Positions 51,998-60,082 of a stretch of 64,000 nucleotides of DNA are shown piece by piece. Location of the stretch: positions 1,116,001 to 1,180,000 of the forward strand of contig NZ_JBHTIT010000001.1 of the NCBI RefSeq assembly GCF_042677145.1, written 5' to 3'. The stretch is from Perlucidibaca wandonensis (GTDB lineage: Bacteria > Pseudomonadota > Gammaproteobacteria > Pseudomonadales > Moraxellaceae). The position numbers were made by a program, and so were the translations under genes. Below the pieces are notes generated by a model. The model saw only the letters and a list, made by a program, of their open reading frames with translations, was not told the DNA's origin and did no database searches. Numbering within the stretch: position 1 is the stretch's first letter; each line of letters opens with the position of its first letter.

Positions 51998-53590
51998 ATG
52001 GCAACCTCTTTTTCCTATGACGTACTTATCATTGGTGGTGGAGCCGCCGGCTTAACATTGGCGCTCAATCTTGACTCGTCATTGCGCATTGCCATGATTT
52101 CCAAAGCCGCGCTCACCGAAGCTAGCACCTATTATGCCCAAGGCGGCGTGGCAGCCGCAGTCGATGCCTCTGACTCCGTCGACAGCCACGTGAGCGACAC
52201 CTTGATCGCTGGTGCAGACCTTTGCCATGAAGATGTCGTCACCCATACCGTCGAGCACGGCCCTGAAGCCATTGAGTGGCTAATCGAACAAGGTGTGAAG
52301 TTCACCCTCGATGAAAGCGATCATCTGCATTTAACGCGCGAAGGTGGACATTCTCATCGCCGCATTATCCATGCCGCCGACACCACCGGCCGAGCGATTT
52401 CGAAAACCTTAGTTGAGTGCGTACAGGCGCGTTCGAATATTCATCTGTTGGAATCGCGCATTGCCGTCGACTTAATTATCAATGGCAGCGCTGAGCAAGC
52501 CCACGCGGCTGGCGCCTATGTGCTGAATAAAGACAGCGGCGAAGTCGAAACCTACAACGCTCGCTTTGTTGCTCTCGCCACTGGCGGCGCTAGCAAGGCC
52601 TATCAATACACTTGCAACCCCGATGTTGCCACCGGCGACGGCATCGCCATGGCTTGGCGCGCCGGTTGCCGTGTCGCCAATATGGAATTCAACCAATTCC
52701 ATCCGACCAGCCTTTACCACCCCAGCGCAAAAAACTTCTTAATTACCGAAGCTATGCGCGGCGAAGGTGCGATATTAAGACTGCCTGATGGTGAGCGCTT
52801 TATGACGCGCTTCGATGAACGCGCCGAACTGGCACCACGCGATATCGTCGCACGCGCAATTGATTTTGAAATGAAGCGCCTCGGCCTACGCCATGTCTGG
52901 CTCGACATCACTCATAAAGACCCAGAGTTTGTTACCAGCCATTTTCCTAATATCTACAACACCTGCTTAGCGCAGGGCATCGACATCACTAAAGATTGGA
53001 TCCCAGTGGTACCGACCGCGCACTTCACTTGCGGCGGCGTCATGGTCGACCTGCATAGCGAAACCGATATCGCGCATTTGTTTGCCATTGGCGAGACCTC
53101 ATTTACTGGCCTGCATGGCGCTAACCGCATGGCCAGTAACTCACTTTTAGAATGCTTCGTTTTTGCCATGTCAGCCGCAAAGCGCATTCATGCCTTACTC
53201 GACACGCCACTGCCTAAAACTAGCCCCGCTTGGGATGCTAGCCAAGTTCGCAACCCCGATGAAGACGTAGTGATTTTGCACAACTGGGATGAGCTGCGCC
53301 GCTTTATGTGGGACTACGTGGGCATTGTCCGCACCACCAAGCGCCTAGAGCGCGCCCTGCACCGAGTCGAGCTGCTGCAAAATGAGATCAACGAGTACTA
53401 CAGCAATTACCGCGTGTCCTCGAACTTACTCGAGCTGCGCAACTTGGTTATGGTGTCTGAGCTGATGATTCGCAGCTCCTTGGCCCGTCGCGAGTCGCGC
53501 GGCCTGCATTACACCTTGGATTATCCTGAGCGCTTGGCACAGGCTGAAGATACGATCTTGGTACCTGACGCCGCCGCCACAAGACATTAA
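51998..53590 (+). CDS. nadB: L-aspartate oxidase NadB
   Basis: FAD enzyme that oxidises L-aspartate to iminoaspartate, the first step of de novo NAD synthesis. The 530-aa protein has the FAD motif VLIIGGGAAGLTLAL (about residues 10-24), the TYYAQGGVAAAV loop, GGHSHRRIIHAADTTGR (substrate), TGLHGANRMASNSLLE and a C-terminal helical domain. Divergent from mucD; its last 143 bp are antisense to the extended end of ygfX. Confidence 0.96.
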   Translation: MATSFSYDVLIIGGGAAGLTLALNLDSSLRIAMISKAALTEASTYYAQGGVAAAVDASDSVDSHVSDTLIAGADLCHEDVVTHTVEHGPEAIEWLIEQGVKFTLDESDHLHLTREGGHSHRRIIHAADTTGRAISKTLVECVQARSNIHLLESRIAVDLIINGSAEQAHAAGAYVLNKDSGEVETYNARFVALATGGASKAYQYTCNPDVATGDGIAMAWRAGCRVANMEFNQFHPTSLYHPSAKNFLITEAMRGEGAILRLPDGERFMTRFDERAELAPRDIVARAIDFEMKRLGLRHVWLDITHKDPEFVTSHFPNIYNTCLAQGIDITKDWIPVVPTAHFTCGGVMVDLHSETDIAHLFAIGETSFTGLHGANRMASNSLLECFVFAMSAAKRIHALLDTPLPKTSPAWDASQVRNPDEDVVILHNWDELRRFMWDYVGIVRTTKRLERALHRVELLQNEINEYYSNYRVSSNLLELRNLVMVSELMIRSSLARRESRGLHYTLDYPERLAQAEDTILVPDAAATRH

Positions 53591-54062
53591 CCCTTAAGCG
53601 CCGCCATTGCGTGGTACTGAGTTGGTCTGACCAAATGGCAAGTCGCCAGTGCTTGCGCTTTTTTTCTGCTGCGGGATGAGTACTAGAAGTCTCAAGCGCA
53701 TCATCGGCGCGTTGACGAAAACTTAGGCAGAGCAAGCCCGGCCAATCGCGTACAGGGCCATCAAGTTCGGCTAAATAAATCTCGCCGAGCTCATCGGTTA
53801 AGCGCCAGCCATTGGCAGTTTTCTGCAACACGCTGATAGGTGCGCTAGTGCTGGCGCGGCGTAGCAGTAAAATCGCCTGCCCGACAAATACTGCATAAGC
53901 CGGCAAGAGGTACTGCAACGGCACGAAACCCGCCCAAGGAGCCAGCGCCACGGCGACGAGCATTAGCCAGCGAAAGTAGCCCTCGCGCCGCGAAGGCAGG
54001 AGCTCACAAGGTGTGCGCCAACTTAGCCAAGATGGTGGCAATGAGCTGGCGATATTCGGCAT
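53448..54062 (-). CDS. ygfX: YgfX-family membrane protein with an extended C-terminus
   Basis: Small inner-membrane protein of the YgfX (CptA) family, usually encoded with SdhE; its role is debated (linked to cell shape and to flavinylation partners). Two hydrophobic segments (WLMLVAVALAPWAGFVPLQY and YLLPAYAVFVGQAILLL) precede a soluble part ending HWRLAIWSDQL...RRLRVNVLWRRR, where relatives usually stop. Here no stop occurs until 53448, adding about 40 residues that read antisense through the nadB 3' end. The start is uncertain: ATG 54062 lies inside sdhE; a later non-ATG start near 53999 would better match the family length. Confidence 0.6.
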   Translation of the reverse strand: MPNIASSLPPSWLSWRTPCELLPSRREGYFRWLMLVAVALAPWAGFVPLQYLLPAYAVFVGQAILLLRRASTSAPISVLQKTANGWRLTDELGEIYLAELDGPVRDWPGLLCLSFRQRADDALETSSTHPAAEKKRKHWRLAIWSDQLSTTQWRRLRVNVLWRRRQVPRSYLQPVPSAQDNPRCNAGRATRDGPRSCESSAQTP

Positions 54063-54267
54063 CATCAGGCACTGTGTATTGCATAAACCAGGCGAGGAGA
54101 TCGACATCCTCTTCAGCCAAGATGCGCTGAAATACTTGCTGATCGCTAATGGGCGCATCACGATAATGCTCCTCCATATACGGCTCAAAGATCACATCTA
54201 ATTCTTTTAAGCCGCGCCGACACTGCCAATGCAATCGGCGCTCTTCTTCAGTAAATGGCCGCGTCAT
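54004..54267 (-). CDS. sdhE: FAD assembly factor SdhE (YgfY)
   Basis: Helps attach FAD covalently to succinate dehydrogenase SdhA and related flavoproteins. The 87-aa helical protein has the family motif RRGLKELDVIFEPYMEEHY (RGxxE motif, about residues 16-20). AGAGG lies 7 bp before the ATG at 54267, and a longer frame start at 54303 has no support. The ygfX start overlaps its end. The nadB, ygfX, sdhE, ygfZ neighbourhood is conserved in Pseudomonas. Confidence 0.92.
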   Translation of the reverse strand: MTRPFTEEERRLHWQCRRGLKELDVIFEPYMEEHYRDAPISDQQVFQRILAEEDVDLLAWFMQYTVPDDAEYRQLIATILAKLAHTL

Positions 54268-54394
54268 GGAAAACCTCTGCAAACTGGCGTATAAGCGCGG
54301 CATTATATAAGCCTAAGAGATAGCAACGCGACGGCTAAAATGCCAATGCCCGCGTAACATTTTTTATTTTGATAGCTTACGGAGTGCTTCGATC

Positions 54395-55324
54395 ATGACC
54401 ATCGCCTGCCCCACGCTCGATCAGCGCCATGCCATTGCTAATGCGCGCGCCAGTGCCAATCTCTCAGTGCCGCTGGCATGGGCCGCTCTAACACTCACCG
54501 GTGCCGATGCGCTAACCTTTTTGCAGGGTCAATTATCCTGCGATATGAAATTAGTCACGGCAGAGCAAGCCAGCCTTGGCTGCTTACTCAACCTGAAAGG
54601 CCGCATTGAAGCGAGTGTCGTGGTGGTCAGCATTGATGGCGGCTATGCGCTGCTGATGCCGCAGGCACAAATCGCCGCAGTGAAAGCACGCTTGGCTAAG
54701 TACGGCGCATTTTCGAAAGTGAGTATTGCTCAGGGCACGCAAGAAATTGTCGGCTTAATGGGTGCTGAAGCGCTGCCCAAAGCATTGGCTGAAACATCAT
54801 ATGCAACGTTAATTGAAGCCGACGCTCACTATGTTCGTCTGCCAGGTCTCACGCGTGCACTTAAAATTAGCGAGGCTGCTGCCTTAGCTGTGAATGCTGA
54901 TGCTTCAGCTTTAGCCGCATGGCAGGCCGAAGCCGTTGCTAGCGGTGAGGTCACCATTGACCAAGCGCTAGTCGATCAATGGCAGCCGCAAGAGCTCGAC
55001 TATCACAGTCTGAATGGCGTCAGTTATCAAAAAGGCTGCTATATGGGCCAAGAAATTGTGGCTAGACTGTACTTTCGTGGCCAACTGAAAACCGGCCTGT
55101 GCTGGTTGCGCGCGCCATGGTCAGAGGCTGTCGATGCCTCCTTAGATTGGCCAATCATGGCTGATGATAAGGCTGTGGGCCGAGTTATTGCGCTGGCTTG
55201 GCCAGATGAACAGAAGCTGTGGCTGTTGGCCAGCGTGCGCTTAGTCGCAGAAAATCTGCAGTGGCATCTGCCCAATGGCGACGTCGTGGCTTTAACGCGC
55301 CACGACTTCATTCGCCAAGCTTAA
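54395..55324 (+). CDS. ygfZ: Folate-binding YgfZ (tRNA-modifying/Fe-S) protein
   Basis: GcvT-like folate-binding protein that helps assemble or repair some Fe-S enzymes such as MiaB. The 309-aa protein has the signature KGCYMGQEIVARLYFRGQLK (about residues 213-232) with the conserved Cys. Divergent from sdhE across 127 bp. It ends 2 bp from the convergent hydrolase gene. Confidence 0.93.
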   Translation: MTIACPTLDQRHAIANARASANLSVPLAWAALTLTGADALTFLQGQLSCDMKLVTAEQASLGCLLNLKGRIEASVVVVSIDGGYALLMPQAQIAAVKARLAKYGAFSKVSIAQGTQEIVGLMGAEALPKALAETSYATLIEADAHYVRLPGLTRALKISEAAALAVNADASALAAWQAEAVASGEVTIDQALVDQWQPQELDYHSLNGVSYQKGCYMGQEIVARLYFRGQLKTGLCWLRAPWSEAVDASLDWPIMADDKAVGRVIALAWPDEQKLWLLASVRLVAENLQWHLPNGDVVALTRHDFIRQA

Positions 55325-55326
55325 GG

Positions 55327-56424
55327 CTACAAATCCGCCAATGGATGCGTCATGCCCTCTGGCAGAGCGTAATGCTCTGCAATAAAGCTGACGCTGACCT
55401 CGGCCAAAGTTGCTGGCTGCCATCGCGGCGATAAGTCTTTATCGACCAAAAGCGCGCGCACACCCTCAGGGAAATCAGCGTGAAAAGCGCATTGCGTTGA
55501 GATAATCCATTCTTGGCGGAAAACATCGGCCAAGCTCATGGTTTTGCTCTCATGCCACTGTTTCCAAACCAACGCTGCACTAGTCGGTGAGCCTCTACGG
55601 TAAGTTTTAATCGCCTTCGCTAGCCATGCATCATCAGGCAGCTCTTGCGTGCGCCAGACGACGTCTAGGGCGCTCAAATCATCATGCGCACATAAGGCCT
55701 CAATAGCCTCTGCCCGTGGCTCAACCTGCGCCTCAGGCAGCTCTGTGAGCGCTAAGTTACCTAGCACGGCATCAATGCCATTCTGTAGTTCGCTGCTGCC
55801 TATCGCTTGTAAGTCATCTAACAACGCCTGCCATTGGCTAGATGCCACTGCGTGCGTAGCCATGCCAAGATATAACGCATCGGCAGCGTTGAGTTGGCTA
55901 GCGCCTAAACCCAAAAATAGACCAATGCGCCCACTTAAGCGCGAAAGGAAATAGCTGCCGCCAACATCTGGATATAGGCCAATACCAATCTCTGGCATCG
56001 CCAAACGTGAAGTTTCCGTCACCACGCGATAACACGCGCCAGCAAATAAGCCAATGCCACCGCCCATTACCACACCCGTGCCCCACACTAGCAATGGCTT
56101 GGCGTATTGATGGATCAGATAATCCAAACGGTATTCACGCGCGAAAAACTCCGCCGGAGCAAGTGGGTCACCCTCGCCCGTACGCGCCGCTTGCGTCAAA
56201 TCGCGAACATCGCCACCAGCGCAAAATGCACGCTCGCCACGACCACGCAAAATCACCATGGCGACCTGCTCATCGGCTGCCCATTGCTCAAGCTGCGGCA
56301 ATAAAGCCTCAACCATGGCCAGCGTTAAAGCATTCAGGCTGCGCTCACTATCTAATGTAGCGACACCGATTTGACGGCCATTGACCATTGCTAAAGTTTC
56401 AAATGCTACTGGGGATGTCGTCAT
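55327..56424 (-). CDS. 3-hydroxyisobutyryl-CoA hydrolase family protein
   Basis: Crotonase-fold protein (365 aa) that most resembles 3-hydroxyisobutyryl-CoA hydrolase of valine breakdown. The oxyanion region FCAGGDVRDL (about 67-76) and GGGIGLFAGA (121-130) are crotonase motifs. The segment LAMPEIGIGLYPDVGGSYFL (141-160) has the Glu145/Asp153 pair typical of the hydrolase. Length fits the hydrolase more than plain enoyl-CoA hydratase (about 260 aa). It follows ung by 13 bp in a tetR-ung-hydrolase unit. Confidence 0.85.
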   Translation of the reverse strand: MTTSPVAFETLAMVNGRQIGVATLDSERSLNALTLAMVEALLPQLEQWAADEQVAMVILRGRGERAFCAGGDVRDLTQAARTGEGDPLAPAEFFAREYRLDYLIHQYAKPLLVWGTGVVMGGGIGLFAGACYRVVTETSRLAMPEIGIGLYPDVGGSYFLSRLSGRIGLFLGLGASQLNAADALYLGMATHAVASSQWQALLDDLQAIGSSELQNGIDAVLGNLALTELPEAQVEPRAEAIEALCAHDDLSALDVVWRTQELPDDAWLAKAIKTYRRGSPTSAALVWKQWHESKTMSLADVFRQEWIISTQCAFHADFPEGVRALLVDKDLSPRWQPATLAEVSVSFIAEHYALPEGMTHPLADL

Positions 56425-56437
56425 AACAACTCCTTAT

Positions 56438-57109
56438 TTATGCCCAATGAATGGCTGAGCTTTTGTGAGCTCGTAAAAATGTATTGGTTTGTGAGAAATG
56501 TCGGCAGCCAAACCAGCCGCCGCGATTTGCGGCTAATGGCGAGGGATGCGCCGCCGTTAATACATGATGGCGTTGGCGATCGATTAAGCGGCCTTTGCGC
56601 TGGGCATAGGCGCCCCATAGTAAAAACACGATGCCCTCGCGCTGATCATTGAGCGCGCTAATGGCCGCATCAGTGAACTTCTCCCAGCCTTGCTTTTGAT
56701 GTGATGCAGCCTCGCCTGCGCGCACTGTCAGCACGCTATTGAGTAGCAACACACCCTGCTCAGCCCAGCGCGATAAATCACCTGAATCTGGTGCAGAAAC
56801 ATTTAAATCCGAGCTTATTTCTCGGAAGATATTTCGCAGTGACGGAGGAAGAGTCTGCCCTTCCGGCACAGAAAAACTCAGACCTTGAGCTTGGCCATCG
56901 CCGTGATAGGGGTCTTGGCCAATAATCACCACGCGCACATCGGCAAATAACGTGGCCTGAAAAGCGGCAAAACGTAATTGGTTAGGCGGGTAAATTTGCT
57001 GGCCAGCTTCGCGCTCAGCCTCTAGAAACAGCTGCAACTGCTGCATATAAGGCTGATCAAACTCCACACCTAAGTGTGCCTGCCAGCAAGTCGGCAGAGC
57101 CGCTACCAT
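56438..57109 (-). CDS. ung: Uracil-DNA glycosylase
   Basis: Removes uracil from DNA to start base-excision repair. The 223-aa protein has the water-activating motif VVIIGQDPYHGDGQAQGLSF (Asp66) and the C-terminal HPSPLAANRGGWFGCRHF with the catalytic His. The gene overlaps the upstream TetR gene by 7 bp (57103-57109). Its expression therefore probably follows the TetR gene. Confidence 0.96.
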   Translation of the reverse strand: MVAALPTCWQAHLGVEFDQPYMQQLQLFLEAEREAGQQIYPPNQLRFAAFQATLFADVRVVIIGQDPYHGDGQAQGLSFSVPEGQTLPPSLRNIFREISSDLNVSAPDSGDLSRWAEQGVLLLNSVLTVRAGEAASHQKQGWEKFTDAAISALNDQREGIVFLLWGAYAQRKGRLIDRQRHHVLTAAHPSPLAANRGGWFGCRHFSQTNTFLRAHKSSAIHWA

Positions 57110-57774
57110 AAGCCATGCACTTGATACGCCAAGGCCTCACGTATCCAACCGTCACGATGACTTGCTGAGCTGTGAATCAAGCCCTCGTATTCAATTCGGC
57201 GCACCGTTGCTAATAAGGACTTTGCCGCCTGCTCTTGATTGGACAGGCTAACGCGCGCCAGGCAAGGCTGCAGTAACTTAAGCCACTCCAATGCCATATG
57301 CCGTACTGCCGCTTGCAGCTCATCATCGTGCAATGCGGCATACCAAAATGCGTACTCCATGACTAAATGTTCGCGATGCTCATTCAGCCTTAGCTCAATA
57401 AACTCTGCTGCGAGATCAATCAAAATCGCTTCAAGTGCATCCCGGTCAGCATCATCTGGTAGCGCAGCCATTTGCTCATAGGCCCGCTGCCAAAATGGCC
57501 GAGTAAATTGCGCCAACGACTCTTCAGCAAAAAGCTGAAACGACTGGATAAGCAGCTCTTGGATATCTTTGAAGTAATACGTCGTGGAGGCCAGTGGCAC
57601 GCCTGCTGCTTTGGCCACCGCACGATGCTTAACACCGCGCACGCCATCGGCCAATACAACCTGCCAAGTGGCACGTAAAATGGTGGTGCGGCGCTCTTCA
57701 CCGCGCGCTTGGCGATGTACTGCCACCGGCTCGGGCACGTCAGAATTATCTGTTGCAGTCTGTGATGTAGTCAT
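57103..57774 (-). CDS. TetR-family transcriptional regulator
   Basis: A 223-aa DNA-binding repressor-type protein. The N-terminal helix-turn-helix (about residues 30-75) reads RTTILRATWQVVLADGVRGV and VAKAAGVPLASTTYYFKDIQ; the C-terminal part is all-helical and should bind a ligand. The family is diverse and the ligand cannot be told. It is first in the run tetR-ung-hydrolase, so it may autoregulate, with acyl-CoA or valine-related ligands as possibilities. The adjacent ompA and its terminator point away from it. Confidence 0.85.
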   Translation of the reverse strand: MTTSQTATDNSDVPEPVAVHRQARGEERRTTILRATWQVVLADGVRGVKHRAVAKAAGVPLASTTYYFKDIQELLIQSFQLFAEESLAQFTRPFWQRAYEQMAALPDDADRDALEAILIDLAAEFIELRLNEHREHLVMEYAFWYAALHDDELQAAVRHMALEWLKLLQPCLARVSLSNQEQAAKSLLATVRRIEYEGLIHSSASHRDGWIREALAYQVHGLW

Positions 57775-57809
57775 AGCGCGCTAAAGTATAAGAACTTGCA
57801 CGCAGAAAC

Positions 57810-57837
57810 AAGAAAGGGCCCCGAAGGACCCTTTCTT
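57810..57837 (-). terminator. Intrinsic terminator after ompA
   Basis: Stem AAGAAAGGG (57810-57818) / CCCTTTCTT (57829-57837), loop of about 10 bases with internal GC pairing. It lies 19 bp past the ompA stop, and the minus-strand continuation TTTCTTGTTTC is T-rich. Confidence 0.8.
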
Positions 57838-57855
57838 ATTTTGCGAGTGACACCC

Positions 57856-58989
57856 TTACTTTTGGATGCGGAACTCTACACGGCGGTTCAGCTCACGGCC
57901 GGACTCATTGTCGTTGCTAGCAACTGGGCGAGTTTCGCCGTAGCCAACTGCTTGCAGACGGTTAGCTTCGATACCATAGCCAACTAAGTAATCACGCACT
58001 TCATTGGCACGATCACGTGACAATTTCAGGTTGTAAGAATCGCTACCGCGGCTGTCGGTGTGACCAGCAACAGTGATGCGAGCGGAGCTATCTGAGCGCA
58101 AGAATGCAACGGCATTTTCCATCAAGCGCTGAGCGTTTGTAGTCAAACGAGCAGAGTCAAATTCAAACGTGATATCGCGCATCACCAAGGTTTGCTCAAC
58201 AACGCAGCCATTGCCATCAACTTTAGCGCCAGCAGGTGTGTTAGGGCACTTATCGGAAGAATTGATCACGCCATCGCCATCGTCATCAACACTAACTGGC
58301 TCAGGAGCCACTTCTTGAATAACAACGCGCTCAACTGGCACTTCTTTGATAACAATCTTCTCAACTGGCACTTCTTTGATAACAACTTCTGGTTCGCGGT
58401 TGCCAATGGCCATTTCAAGACCTAGGCCAGCGCGGTAATCGATTTTGCCGTCTGTGCTAGTGCTGCCTTCGCTGTAATCGTCATACACAGCGCGCAATTC
58501 GCCACGAAGACGCAGTGCATCTAGGCCAAATAGGCTTTTGGTAAAACCAGCACCAACGTTGACGTATGGGGTAATTTTGTCGCGGCCTGGCACGTCGTTA
58601 TAAACGCCACCAATACCTGCCAACAGGTAAGGAGTGAACTCAGAGCGTTGGCCAAAGGCGTATTGAAGATCAACACCTAAGCCAGTTTGATAGTAATCAG
58701 TACCATTACTGGTACCTGTTTCGATGGTGTCACCGAAGAACTGACCTTCAACCCACAAGTTGTCTGTTAAGCGCTGACCAACACCTGCTTGATAACCGAA
58801 GCTGTCGCCGGACTTTTTCGTGTTTGTGCGATCTTTGTCTGCGCTGAGGTAGAAGCCACCAAAGTAGACGTAATTATCGTAAGAGCTGCCTGTTTCTTCT
58901 TCAGCAGCAAAGGCAGTGCCTGTCGCAGCCAAAACGGCGGCGGCAATCGCACCACGCACAAGATATGCAGATTTAAACGATGTAGTCAT
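57856..58989 (-). CDS. OmpA-family outer-membrane protein
   Basis: Outer-membrane porin-like protein (377 aa) that ties the outer membrane to peptidoglycan. A signal peptide (residues 1-29, cut near AFA/AEEE) is followed by an OmpA-like N-terminal beta-barrel (about 30-195), a linker of KEVPVE repeats (about 203-230), a DDDGDGVINSSDKCP calcium-binding-type segment, and the C-terminal OmpA domain (about 258-377) with HTDSRGSDSYNLKLSRDRAN, which binds peptidoglycan. A promoter is predicted at 59058-59085. Close to Pseudomonas OprF in layout. Confidence 0.93.
   Translation of the reverse strand: MTTSFKSAYLVRGAIAAAVLAATGTAFAAEEETGSSYDNYVYFGGFYLSADKDRTNTKKSGDSFGYQAGVGQRLTDNLWVEGQFFGDTIETGTSNGTDYYQTGLGVDLQYAFGQRSEFTPYLLAGIGGVYNDVPGRDKITPYVNVGAGFTKSLFGLDALRLRGELRAVYDDYSEGSTSTDGKIDYRAGLGLEMAIGNREPEVVIKEVPVEKIVIKEVPVERVVIQEVAPEPVSVDDDGDGVINSSDKCPNTPAGAKVDGNGCVVEQTLVMRDITFEFDSARLTTNAQRLMENAVAFLRSDSSARITVAGHTDSRGSDSYNLKLSRDRANEVRDYLVGYGIEANRLQAVGYGETRPVASNDNESGRELNRRVEFRIQK
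58322..58385. repeat. 30-bp tandem repeat in ompA linker
   Basis: Two near-identical units with a 25-base shared core (copies at 58331-58355 and 58361-58385) and a partial third. Each encodes a 10-residue unit K-E-V-P-V-E-(K/R)-(I/V)-V-I between barrel and peptidoglycan-binding domain. Confidence 0.8.
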
Positions 58990-59057
58990 GGCGAATCCTC
59001 ATGGAAAATCAGGTAAATACAAAATTCTGGCGCAAGATTAGCCGAAACTCATCACGC

Positions 59058-59085
59058 GGTATACATACGGTTTACAACATAACAA
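59058..59085 (-). promoter_or_regulatory. Candidate ompA promoter
   Basis: On the minus strand TTGTTA (59085-59080), a 16-base spacer, and TATACC (59063-59058); four of six matches at each hexamer. The leader to the ATG at 58989 would be about 60 bases. Confidence 0.5.
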
Positions 59086-59106
59086 CAAAAAACCCAAGGT
59101 CATTGG

Positions 59107-59922
59107 TCAGCCTTTTCGTTTCTCGCTATCTTTCAATGTGGCGAGTAAGGCATCCATACGCTCGCCTAAATAGCGTTGCGTGGCTTTTTCCATGGCGGCA
59201 GAAACTTCTGCTGCTACAGCCATGTCGGCGATTGGCCGCAATCGCCAAATCACATCAGCCATATGCGGTATTTCGCTGGCTGCGGGCATGGCTTTATTAC
59301 CTTGCGGCTCAAAGACATGACGCACCACAAGCTGCAGTAAAGCGTTGGCGACCTGCTCCACATTGGCGCGCACGCCGGCCAAAATATCTAGCAAGTCCAT
59401 CAAAGGCACGCCTAGTTTAGCCAACTCAACACCGGCATTAAATAGGCGAGGACTGGGCACTTTAAAGCGTGGCCCATCGATCATGATGAGTTTTAAGCTG
59501 GCTGCTTTGGCTAGCGCTTCTGGGCTCATTTGGCGAGGGAAAAACGCCATTAACTCGCTAAGCTCGTAATACGCCGGCACATCTTCAGACCATGGCGAGG
59601 TGATTGCCTGCTCTAGGCCTAGCAGCTGGCGTAGATCATGACCTTTTTCCCATGCGTCGATCAGCTCGGCAATATTGCCGAGGCTATAGCCTCGAGCTAA
59701 TAAAGGGCCAATTACACGTAGTCGTGCTAAATGCGCATCGCTGTAAATACCGGTGCGGCCGCGAATCTCAGGCGGTGGAATCAAGCCTTTGTCTTGATAC
59801 GCGCGAACATTACGCACGGTCATACCAGCCGTCTGCGATAGCTCATCGATAGTGAATTCGCGTGCTGGGGCAATGACTGGGATTGCCTCACTTAATGATG
59901 TTGTCTTCTGCGAATCGGTCAT
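59107..59922 (-). CDS. MerR-family transcriptional regulator
   Basis: A 271-aa MerR-type regulator. The winged helix-turn-helix (about residues 25-85) reads FTIDELSQTAGMTVRNVRAYQDKGL and RTGIYSDAHLARLRVIGPLL, followed by a long all-helical C-terminal part (about 90-271) that may bind a ligand. No metal-binding cysteines of the MerR type are seen. The ATG at 59922 (AGAGG 5 bp upstream) is preferred over a TTG at 59943. It sits between ompA and the fatty-acid oxidation pair, and a terminator stands between it and that pair. Confidence 0.85.
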   Translation of the reverse strand: MTDSQKTTSLSEAIPVIAPAREFTIDELSQTAGMTVRNVRAYQDKGLIPPPEIRGRTGIYSDAHLARLRVIGPLLARGYSLGNIAELIDAWEKGHDLRQLLGLEQAITSPWSEDVPAYYELSELMAFFPRQMSPEALAKAASLKLIMIDGPRFKVPSPRLFNAGVELAKLGVPLMDLLDILAGVRANVEQVANALLQLVVRHVFEPQGNKAMPAASEIPHMADVIWRLRPIADMAVAAEVSAAMEKATQRYLGERMDALLATLKDSEKRKG

Positions 59923-59997
59923 CGGCCTCTGCTCAGCGGGCAAGTCGTCTTGTTATTCAAGTGTCCTAGCTTACGCCAAAGCCATCGCGCGGACAAA

Positions 59998-60035
59998 GAA
60001 AAAGACCCGAGCTTTGAAGGCACCGGGTCTTTTTC
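59998..60035. terminator. Bidirectional terminator after the fadB-type gene
   Basis: Perfect 12-bp stem GAAAAAGACCCG (59998-60009) / CGGGTCTTTTTC (60024-60035), loop of 14 bases, with A/T runs that form U-tracts in both directions. It closes the fatty-acid oxidation transcript about 48 bp past the stop. Confidence 0.85.
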
Positions 60036-60082
60036 ATTCAGCGTGAATGCTCAAACTTCACACTTTTAACACCGCGAGTAAA

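Noticed and set aside
54063..54188. Longer ygfX N-terminus from 54188
   Set aside because: The added residues are antisense-free but lie inside sdhE in another frame and do not resemble the YgfX family.
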